Notes under the pieces: model-generated
Databases searched by the model: none
What the model saw: the letters and a program-made list of their open reading frames with translations, nothing else
What the model was told of the DNA's origin: nothing
Shown here: piece by piece, positions 8,905 to 16,186 of the stretch
Layout: every line of letters starts with the position of its first letter
How positions within the stretch are numbered: position 1 is the first letter of the stretch
Made by a program: the position numbers and the translations under genes
Origin: Clostridiales bacterium
Lineage (GTDB): Bacteria; Bacillota; Clostridia; Christensenellales; Aristaeellaceae
Length of the DNA: 32,973 nt
Direction: 5' to 3'
NCBI GenBank assembly: GCA_015056265.1
Contig: SVGR01000013.1
Span: forward strand, 1-32,973

Positions 8905-9927
8905 TCAATGCGGCAGCCCCTCCATAAACTCCTGGCGGATGGCGTTCAGCCGGCCGTAATCCATGGCGTCCATATAATACCGCTCCAGCCGGTCATGCAG
9001 CGCCTTGGCTTCCGCCAGGGCCTCCACCGCCTGATTGAATGTCAGATCATACACTGCCCGGTCAAAGGCAAGACGGGGCGCTTCCCGATGCAGCAGATGG
9101 CCGTCCATTTCCGGGGCGAAGGCCGGGGCATCCGTAATCACCGCGGTGGTGAATACCGCGCTTCCCGCCGCCACATGGGCCACCTCCTCCCCATCCAGCG
9201 GATCGTGATACACACAGCGCTGCAGCCGCCCTCTTCTGGCTCCCTCCAGCACCGGCGCAAGCAACCCATGCACATTCATTCCCCAAGGCACATCCAGGCA
9301 ATAAACCGTGCCGGTCAGGGCATCATCCATTTTCTGCAGCATCCCATGGCAAGTGATAGCCTGGGCGAAAAGATGGCTTTCCTCCCCTTCCGGGCCGCCG
9401 GGCAGCAGGGAGAGCAGCTCATTCTCCAGGCTGCGCCGGGCTTTGGGGGAAAGGGCCGCTTCATACACCGCCGCCGCATCCTCCCGCATGGCATGAGCGC
9501 CCCGAAGATACCGGTGGGCCCTTCCGTAGTAGCGGGTCATCTCTTGTGCAATTTCCTCCAGTTGCTGCCGCTGGGCTGCCAATTGCTTTTCATTCAGGCA
9601 TACGCCCAGATTCAGAATGCCATCCCCCGCTCCCGGAAGCTTTGGATCTACCACATGGGGGGCGGTGCCATCCATCACCATATAATCCGCCTCCCGGGAA
9701 TAGACAGCATCCAGACTTTCGGGATCACCGGAGCAGTGATAATAACTGACCTGGTGACCCAGGGCCTCAAAATGCTTTCCCACCTCCCCCATCAGGGTGC
9801 TTTTGCCCACGCCGGGTCCGCCCTTGATCAGCGTGCACCATCCCGCCCGATCCCGCAGTTGATCAAAAAAGCCTCGAAAACCGGCCCGGGTGTTGCTACC
9901 GGCGAAAAAATGCCTGCTCTGTGCCAT
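8905..9927 (-). CDS. PRK06851-like P-loop ATPase of unknown function
   Basis: RHFFAGSNTRAGFRGFFDQL...LIKGGPGVGKSTLMGEVGKHFEALGHQVSYYHCSGDPESLDAV...MDGTAPHVVDPKLPGA. ATG at 9927 preceded by AGGAGG. Confidence 0.85.
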   Translation of the reverse strand: MAQSRHFFAGSNTRAGFRGFFDQLRDRAGWCTLIKGGPGVGKSTLMGEVGKHFEALGHQVSYYHCSGDPESLDAVYSREADYMVMDGTAPHVVDPKLPGAGDGILNLGVCLNEKQLAAQRQQLEEIAQEMTRYYGRAHRYLRGAHAMREDAAAVYEAALSPKARRSLENELLSLLPGGPEGEESHLFAQAITCHGMLQKMDDALTGTVYCLDVPWGMNVHGLLAPVLEGARRGRLQRCVYHDPLDGEEVAHVAAGSAVFTTAVITDAPAFAPEMDGHLLHREAPRLAFDRAVYDLTFNQAVEALAEAKALHDRLERYYMDAMDYGRLNAIRQEFMEGLPH

Positions 9928-10002
9928 AATCATCCTCCTTGATGTGTTGCTGGATTCATTGCACAGTATGCATACCGCCCCGTATTTATCCCTCCCGCGC
10001 AA

Positions 10003-10029
10003 CAAAAAAACCGGCACCCATTGTGCCGG
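10003..10029 (-). terminator. Terminator downstream of the sortase gene
   Basis: Minus strand CCGGCAC-AATGG-GTGCCGG-TTTTTTTG. Confidence 0.88.
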
Positions 10030-10050
10030 CCTTTGAAAATCCGTATGGAA

Positions 10051-11025
10051 TCATTTATTCCAATTGTTGGCCACCTGGCGCCGCAAAGCGTCTATACTCT
10101 CTCCATCCCGGATGCGCCGGGCGATGAGTACCCTACGCTCGGTGCTATCATCCACGCAAGTCACCAGCAGCAGCAATTGATCCTGGGGCTGTACATCCAC
10201 ATGATTCATGTATACCGATTGCTTCATCAGCTGATCCATGGCCTCCTGCCGCCAAGCGATGGTGGAGGAAGAAAGCCGGGCCAGATCCACATATTTGCGA
10301 TTGCCCCGGATGGTGCTGATGGTGCCCACTCCCAGGATCACATACTGCCCGTCCTCATAGACGGTATCGAAGGTGATGAATGGATTGGTGTGATAATAAT
10401 TGGCATTCTCATAATTGCGCAGGAAGCCAAACATTTCCCCCGTCTTCATATTGTGCCCGTAAAGGATCATAGTATAGGGACGGGTTTTCAGATTGCAGGT
10501 TTCCTCCAGGAAAATGGCGCCGTTCACATTATGCCGGCCCTGATAATCCCGGCGGAGATAATATTCATTATCCCGCTGCACCACGGCTTGATCGATAATG
10601 CCGGGAATGGTGATCCAGCCCATGATATCCTTATTCTGATTGCGGATATTTTTAAACCGGCTGCGGATAATGGCTCGTTCATTGGTGGGATAACGAAGAG
10701 CGGGCAGCAGCAGCTGATCATGCACCGCCTGCACCTGCTTACTGATGGTGGGCTGGGGGGAGGCGGCAGGAACGGCGGTGGGCGTAGGCATTTGAGAGGA
10801 ATCAGGGGCCTGGGTTTCATCGGCCTGATAATACAACGCCTGTAACTGGGCATTGCCCTGGCGGGTGGAAAAATAATCGGAGAGATAGGAAATCAATTTC
10901 CATGCGCTGAAAAGAAGAACGGCCGCCAGCACTGCCGCCAAAACAAGCACCCACCGGCCCTTTTTCGGTCGGGAAGGAACATAATAATTGCGGGCACGGT
11001 TTCCTCTGGACAGCCGTCTCTTCAT
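10051..11025 (-). CDS. Class B sortase
   Basis: N-terminal TM; ILYGHNMKTGEMFGFL (catalytic His) and LLLLVTCVDDSTERRVLIARR (TxxTC-type Cys and Arg). Sortase B architecture. Confidence 0.93.
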   Translation of the reverse strand: MKRRLSRGNRARNYYVPSRPKKGRWVLVLAAVLAAVLLFSAWKLISYLSDYFSTRQGNAQLQALYYQADETQAPDSSQMPTPTAVPAASPQPTISKQVQAVHDQLLLPALRYPTNERAIIRSRFKNIRNQNKDIMGWITIPGIIDQAVVQRDNEYYLRRDYQGRHNVNGAIFLEETCNLKTRPYTMILYGHNMKTGEMFGFLRNYENANYYHTNPFITFDTVYEDGQYVILGVGTISTIRGNRKYVDLARLSSSTIAWRQEAMDQLMKQSVYMNHVDVQPQDQLLLLVTCVDDSTERRVLIARRIRDGESIDALRRQVANNWNK

Positions 11026-11087
11026 GCTTGATTCCTCATTATCCTGCGCGCTTCAGGCCAGGCGCTCTGCTGTTTTTGCCTGGTTTC

Positions 11088-12203
11088 TTATTGACCGGGG
11101 TTCTGACCCCGGCGGCGGGGCGGCGGGGCCTGCTGATAATCCTGCTGGGGATAGCTCTGCTGGGGCTGCTGGGCATAGCCCTGCTGATAGCCCTGCTGCG
11201 GCTGCGCATACTGCTGGGGCTGCTGGGCGTAGCCCTGCTGCTGATAGCCCTGCTGCGGCTGCGCATACTGCTGGGGCTGCTGGGCATAGCCCTGCTGCTG
11301 ATAGCCCTGCTGCGGCTGCACATACTGCTGGGCATAGCCCTGCTGCTGATAGCCCTGCTGCGACGGGGCATACTGCTGGGGCTGCTGGGCATAGCCCTGC
11401 TGCTGATAACCCTGCTGCGACGGGGCGTACTGCTGGGGCTGCTGGGCATAGCCCTGCTGCTGGGGGTACTGCTGATAGCCCTGCGGATACCCTTGCTGCT
11501 GATAATCATAGCCCTGCTGGGGATAGCCATAGCCCTGCGGATACTGCTGGTATCCCTGCTGAGGATAGGTATTCTGCGCAAAAGCATCGGCCTTGGGCTC
11601 TTTGAACAGGGGCTTTTTGATCAGCTTCATGCTCAGATCATTGATCTTTCTCTGCAGAGGGCTGAGGGGCTTGGGCTGCTGGGGCTGCTCTCCCTTTTTG
11701 CCGTTGGTCATCTTATCGGTATAGAAAACAAAGCCGATCATCAGGGCGCTGACCAGGATGGCCACATAGATGCCGGGGGGATTCTGGATATATTCCGCCA
11801 CATGGCCCAGCGCCGGCACGGAAAAGACAACCTTACCAATCAGGTTGTTCTTGCCCACCAGTTCACTGTCCGTATGATCATTGGCATCGCCCTTGGTGCG
11901 GAACTGATATTCGTTGGGATTGGTTTCGCTGGGCACCTTTTCCACGATACGGTGGGTGGCCACGGTCTTGCCGCCATTCATGCGGAAGGTGATAACGTCA
12001 TTGACCTCCAGGCTGTTGTGATCCACTTTTTTTACATAGATCAGTGAACCCACTTTATAGGTGGGCTCCATGGAGCCGCTGAGCACCCCGTATACCTGCA
12101 CCCCAAAGATCCGGATCCCGGAAATGAAGAATGCAAACAAAATGGCCACAACGACCATCAAGGTGGTGATCGTCTTGAGCATCTTTTTCTTACTCTCGTT
12201 CAA
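11088..12203 (-). CDS. SipW-like (ER/archaeal-type) signal peptidase I with long Q/Y/G-rich C-terminal tail
   Basis: [32 protein letters not shown] (His in place of Lys), [14 protein letters not shown], two TM segments, then [17 protein letters not shown] repeats. Start assigned to TTG at 12203 (or ATG at 12182); the longer ORF N-terminus lacks support. Confidence 0.9.
   Translation of the reverse strand: MNESKKKMLKTITTLMVVVAILFAFFISGIRIFGVQVYGVLSGSMEPTYKVGSLIYVKKVDHNSLEVNDVITFRMNGGKTVATHRIVEKVPSETNPNEYQFRTKGDANDHTDSELVGKNNLIGKVVFSVPALGHVAEYIQNPPGIYVAILVSALMIGFVFYTDKMTNGKKGEQPQQPKPLSPLQRKINDLSMKLIKKPLFKEPKADAFAQNTYPQQGYQQYPQGYGYPQQGYDYQQQGYPQGYQQYPQQQGYAQQPQQYAPSQQGYQQQGYAQQPQQYAPSQQGYQQQGYAQQYVQPQQGYQQQGYAQQPQQYAQPQQGYQQQGYAQQPQQYAQPQQGYQQGYAQQPQQSYPQQDYQQAPPPRRRGQNPGQ
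11130..11575 (-). repeat. In-frame ~57-bp tandem repeat encoding [[19 protein letters not shown]]-like 19-aa units
   Basis: Visible period such as ctgctggggctgctgggcatagccctgctgctgatagccctgctgcg...; about five near-complete units plus degenerate flanks. Confidence 0.9.
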
Positions 12204-12299
12204 TCTTTTTCCCGCCTTCCATCCCCTGATAAAAGGGGCGTCAATCCATACCGGAGGGATTTCCATGCAATACAAAAAATACCCCTGTCGGCATCTACC

Positions 12300-12328
12300 A
12301 TTATACAGGGTTCCCGGGTTAAGTTCAA
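12300..12328 (-). promoter_or_regulatory. Predicted sigma-A promoter for signal peptidase/sortase genes
   Basis: Minus strand TTGAAC-N17-TATAAT. Confidence 0.65.
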
Positions 12329-12444
12329 TTATTTTTTTGTGGTTTTGGCTGTCATTTTCTGTTTTTTTCCCGGATGATATTATATTTTTCATTGAAAACT
12401 GAAAAACATTTGTAAATTTTCCCTTGTTTTTCACATCTCCGCCA

Positions 12445-12473
12445 TTGTCAATTCCGCTCACTCGCAGTATACT
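12445..12473 (+). promoter_or_regulatory. Predicted sigma-A promoter for purC
   Basis: TTGTCA-N17-TATACT, about 47 bp upstream of the purC ATG. Confidence 0.7.
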
Positions 12474-12519
12474 GTCTGTGTAGGTGCCTCAAATCATCAT
12501 GAAATGGAGCGGACGAACC

Positions 12520-13209
12520 ATGGAAAATCTGAAGCTGGTCTATACCGGAAAAACCAAGAATGTTTACGCCCTGGAAAACGGCAATTTCCTTCTGAAGTTC
12601 AAGGATGACTGCACCGGCAAGGACGGCGTTTTTGATCCCGGTGAAAATGCCGTGGGCCTGACCATCGAAGGCGTGGGCGATGTAAACCTGCGTATGTCCA
12701 TCTATTTCTTTGAAAAGATCAATGCCGCCGGCATCTATACCCATTATGTCAGCGCCGATCTGGAAAACACCACCATGGAAGTGAAGGCTGCCAAGCCCTT
12801 CGGCCATGGCCTGGAAGTGATCTGCCGTCACAAGGCCGTAGGCAGCTTTATCCGCCGCTACGGCGCATATATCGAATCCGGCGCCGATCTGCCCGCCTAT
12901 GTGGAAATGACCTTCAAGGATGATGAAAAGGGCGATCCCCTGGTGACCAAGGACGCCCTGGTGGCCCTGAATGTGATGACCGACGAACAATACGATACCA
13001 TCAAGGAAATGACCCAGAAGATCACCCAGATCGTGGCCGATGATCTGAAGGAAAAGGGCCTGATCCTTTATGATATCAAATTCGAATACGGCTATAACGC
13101 AGACGGCAAGGTGATGCTCATCGATGAAATCGCCTCCGGCAATATGCGGGTTTATAAGGATGGGGAATATATCGATCCCATGACCCTCAGTAAGCTGTTC
13201 TTTGCCTGA
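12520..13209 (+). CDS. purC: Phosphoribosylaminoimidazolesuccinocarboxamide synthase
   Basis: [36 protein letters not shown]...[14 protein letters not shown]...[36 protein letters not shown] synthetase motifs. Confidence 0.96.
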   Translation: MENLKLVYTGKTKNVYALENGNFLLKFKDDCTGKDGVFDPGENAVGLTIEGVGDVNLRMSIYFFEKINAAGIYTHYVSADLENTTMEVKAAKPFGHGLEVICRHKAVGSFIRRYGAYIESGADLPAYVEMTFKDDEKGDPLVTKDALVALNVMTDEQYDTIKEMTQKITQIVADDLKEKGLILYDIKFEYGYNADGKVMLIDEIASGNMRVYKDGEYIDPMTLSKLFFA

Positions 13210-13327
13210 TATCCGCCCTTTTTACAAAAAAGACTGCACCAAACCCTACCGAAAGCAATAAAGGCCGTCCTCCATAAACGTGATGGAAGGAAAGGCGTTA
13301 TCCTTCACTTTGCGCCAAAGTAATATC

Positions 13328-13365
13328 GAAACAGCAAGCCCGACAAGGCTTGCTGTTTCTTTTTC
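13328..13365 (+). terminator. Rho-independent terminator, 13-bp perfect stem
   Basis: GAAACAGCAAGCC-cgacaa-GGCTTGCTGTTTC-TTTTTC. Confidence 0.85.
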
Positions 13366-13413
13366 TGCGTGATAGAATAAACGCGATAAACTTGAATTTG
13401 ATGAGGTGAGAAT

Positions 13414-14130
13414 ATGGCAATGTGGAATCCATGGAGAGGTTGCAAAAAGTGCAGCGATGGCTGTCTCTATTGCTATATCCACAAGGGCGACGCAAAGCGC
13501 GGAATTGATACGAATATTATCGAAAAGACAAAGGATTTTGCAAAACCCGTCGAACGCCTAAAAAACAGCAATTACAAAATGAAATCCGGCATTGTCTATA
13601 CCTGCTTTTCTACCGATTTTCTGATTGAGGAAGCGGATGCGTGGCGTCCCGAATGCTGGCAGATGATAAAAGAGCGAGAGGATTGCACGTTTCTCTTTCT
13701 CACAAAGCGAATCGACAGATTTATGGACTGTATTCCCGACAATTGGGGCGACGGTTATGAAAACGTTGTCGTTTGTTGCACAGTCGAGAACCAAAAGAAC
13801 GCAGATTATAAGCTCGGTATATTTTCAAAGCTCCCAATCAAGCATAAATGTATCACGGCTCAGCCACTTATAGAAGCCATTGACATAGAACGGTATCTTG
13901 ACGGCATCGAGCTTGTGGTTGTCGGCGGTGAATCAGATACGAATGCAAGACCGCTTGATTACGATTGGGTGATTGATATCAGAAAGCAGTGCATGAGGAA
14001 AAACGTGTCGTTTGAATTCAGACAGTGCGGAACGCATTTCATCAAGGGCGGCAAGGAGTATAAATTGCAGACGAAGGATTTGTGTGCTCAGGCAAGAAAA
14101 GAGGATATCGACTTTAAGCGCAATAGTTGA
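13414..14130 (+). CDS. DUF5131 / phage Gp37-Gp68-like family protein (radical-SAM-like Cys cluster)
   Basis: MAMWNPWRGCKKCSDGCLYCYIHKG...FLTKRIDRF...VVVGGESDTNARPLDYDWVIDIRKQC: WNPwxGC.k.S.GC..CYa-type N-terminus and GGES..ARP motif. RBS AGGTGA upstream. Confidence 0.85.
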   Translation: MAMWNPWRGCKKCSDGCLYCYIHKGDAKRGIDTNIIEKTKDFAKPVERLKNSNYKMKSGIVYTCFSTDFLIEEADAWRPECWQMIKEREDCTFLFLTKRIDRFMDCIPDNWGDGYENVVVCCTVENQKNADYKLGIFSKLPIKHKCITAQPLIEAIDIERYLDGIELVVVGGESDTNARPLDYDWVIDIRKQCMRKNVSFEFRQCGTHFIKGGKEYKLQTKDLCAQARKEDIDFKRNS

Positions 14131-14275
14131 TTAATTCCAATGTGACGGAGATGCATAGGAACACCGATGTAATCAACAAATTCCAATTTGGTGAGCAGCC
14201 AAAAGCATACCATTTCAAAAGGGCGCAAGTATACGCTCTGTACCAGTGGATTGCGCCATTTTACCGCATAAGGAA

Positions 14276-14315
14276 ACGAGCACCCAGTACGTCACCGGAT
14301 GCTCGTCTTTTTTTG
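14276..14315 (+). terminator. Probable terminator downstream of the DUF5131 gene
   Basis: ACGAGCA...TGCTCGT stem followed by CTTTTTTTG. Confidence 0.65.
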
Positions 14316-14344
14316 TTGATAGATAAAATGTTCCTTAGCAGCTC

Positions 14345-14947
14345 TCATTTCAGCTGCTTCATCCGCCTCTCCAGCACATCCGGGGCAGCAACAGAATAGC
14401 CAAAAAAGCCCAGTGCCTCGCCCAGGCCATAATAGGCCCCATGATTATAGGCCACCAGATGCGCCCGATTATAATCAATCCGGCCCGTTTCATCCATCAG
14501 ATCCTTCCGCACGCCCATCTTTTCGATTAGGCCCAGGAACAGATCATGGCTGCCCAATTCCTGAACGGACTGCACCCTGCAGGCCAAATAAATGGGGCAT
14601 TCGGCAATAGCAGGGGCGGTGAACCCCTCCACGGGCAGGGCGGTCATATGGCAGGCAGCAAATTTATCCTCATCCCGGCCGGATTTTACGCCGCAGTAGT
14701 CGGTGGCCTTCAGGTTATCCTCTCCGCAGAGATTGATGATAAACTCTCCCGTCTCCTTGACGATGGCGTGGGAATATCTTTCCTTGCGGATGGAGATGGA
14801 AACCATGGGCGGCTCGGAACACACCGTGCCCACCCAGGCCAGGGTAATGGCATTGGGCTTTTCCCCGGGCCGCTGACAGGATACCATCACCGCAGGCACG
14901 GGGGCCAGCAGGGTGCCGGGCTTAAGGGAAAGGAATTGATTTTCCAT
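14345..14947 (-). CDS. Flavin reductase family protein
   Basis: PVPAVMVSCQRPGEKPNAITLAWVGTVCSEPPMVSISIRKERYSHAIVKETGEFIINL: flavin reductase-like (FMN-binding split barrel) signature. Confidence 0.92.
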   Translation of the reverse strand: MENQFLSLKPGTLLAPVPAVMVSCQRPGEKPNAITLAWVGTVCSEPPMVSISIRKERYSHAIVKETGEFIINLCGEDNLKATDYCGVKSGRDEDKFAACHMTALPVEGFTAPAIAECPIYLACRVQSVQELGSHDLFLGLIEKMGVRKDLMDETGRIDYNRAHLVAYNHGAYYGLGEALGFFGYSVAAPDVLERRMKQLK

Positions 14948-14962
14948 AAATGCTCCTCCTCA

Positions 14963-16180
14963 TCAGGGTCTCATAGCCGCCGCTGCCCCCGCGATCATAC
15001 CGGAGGCAAAAGCAAACTGCAGATTGAATCCGCCGCAATCCCCATCCACATCCAGGATTTCCCCCGCAGCATAAAGGCCGGGGGCCAGCCGGGATTGGAA
15101 TGTATCGGAAAAGAATTCTTTCGTTTCGATGCCGCCTCTGGTCACCTGGGCATATTCCATGCCCCGAGTGCCAATGACAGGCACCGGATAGGAGGCCAGC
15201 AGCCGGGCAAGTTCAGGCAGCGCTTTTCCCTTCAGCTTTTCCGCCAGCAGCCGGGGCGCCAGGCCCCGAAGCAGCGCCTCTCCCTGAAGGGTATGCCCCC
15301 GTTTTTCCAGAAATGCCCGCATGATCGGAACATTTTTTTCCGGGTTTTCCGGCGGAATACGATCATAAATCCGGGGAATCAGCCCCAGCATGGGGCAGAA
15401 ATCCAGATACAGAACGGGTTTTTTCCCTTTTTCCAGCAGCATTCCCGCATCTGCAGAAAGCTGCATGGCACAGACGCCGCTGATCCCGTAATCGGTAAAC
15501 AACACCTCTCCTTGGGCGGCGCTGACAGGATTTTTGCCGTCGCAAAGGGTAAGCCGGGCAGGCAGCCGCAGCCCGGAAAGGCCCTTTACCGCCTGCTTAT
15601 CGGCATTGAGCTGAGTAAGGGCAGGACGGGGCTCTACCAGATGATGGCCCAGGTCCGTCAGCAAAGCATACGCTTTCCCATCGTGGCCCAGCTTTCCCCC
15701 TGCCATGCCGCCGCAGGCAATCACCAGGGAATGGGCGTCAAAGGCGCCCTTTGGGGTATGGGCCCGCCAATCCTTTCCTATCTTCTCCAGCTTCGTTACC
15801 AACGCCTCGCAGAAGACAGGAATTTTTCTTTCTTCCATTTCACCCCGCAGCACATCCAACACCGCCGCGGCCTGGCCGCAGCCGGGATAGATACGGCCCT
15901 CATCTTCCTCAACCGTAACAAGGCCCCATGCCTGAAAGCTGGCAAGTATTTTTTCCACAGGGCAGCGGGAAAGCGCCTCTTTTGCAAGGGCCTTCCCCCC
16001 ATAATACCGGCCGGGGCCGCTATTGGCCAGATTGCACCGGCCGTTGCCGCTGGCCAGGATTTTCCTTCCCACCCGGGGAGCCGCTTCCAGCAGCGCTACG
16101 CTTTTTCCTTTTTCGGATGCGGAAAGCGCGGCGGTCAATCCCGCCGCGCCTCCGCCGATGATCAATACATCGTATTTCAT
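14963..16180 (-). CDS. BaiN/HI0933-like NAD(P)/FAD-dependent oxidoreductase
   Basis: MKYDVLIIGGGAAGLTAALSASEKGKSVALLEAAPRVGRKILASGNGRCNLAN ... GEILDVDGDCGGFNLQFAFASGMIAG. Confidence 0.93.
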   Translation of the reverse strand: MKYDVLIIGGGAAGLTAALSASEKGKSVALLEAAPRVGRKILASGNGRCNLANSGPGRYYGGKALAKEALSRCPVEKILASFQAWGLVTVEEDEGRIYPGCGQAAAVLDVLRGEMEERKIPVFCEALVTKLEKIGKDWRAHTPKGAFDAHSLVIACGGMAGGKLGHDGKAYALLTDLGHHLVEPRPALTQLNADKQAVKGLSGLRLPARLTLCDGKNPVSAAQGEVLFTDYGISGVCAMQLSADAGMLLEKGKKPVLYLDFCPMLGLIPRIYDRIPPENPEKNVPIMRAFLEKRGHTLQGEALLRGLAPRLLAEKLKGKALPELARLLASYPVPVIGTRGMEYAQVTRGGIETKEFFSDTFQSRLAPGLYAAGEILDVDGDCGGFNLQFAFASGMIAGAAAAMRP

Positions 16181-16186
16181 TGTTGA

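Noticed and set aside
10988-12047. Repetitive plus-strand ORFs ([13 protein letters not shown]..., [15 protein letters not shown]...) and minus ORF 11039-11587
   Set aside because: Out-of-frame readings of the 57-bp repeat in the signal peptidase tail; the SipW frame is continuous with a real catalytic domain.
12204-12461. N-terminal extension of the signal peptidase ORF ([16 protein letters not shown]...)
   Set aside because: Crosses the predicted promoter (12300-12328) and divergent purC promoter region; TTG at 12203 or ATG at 12182 better fits a SipW N-terminus.
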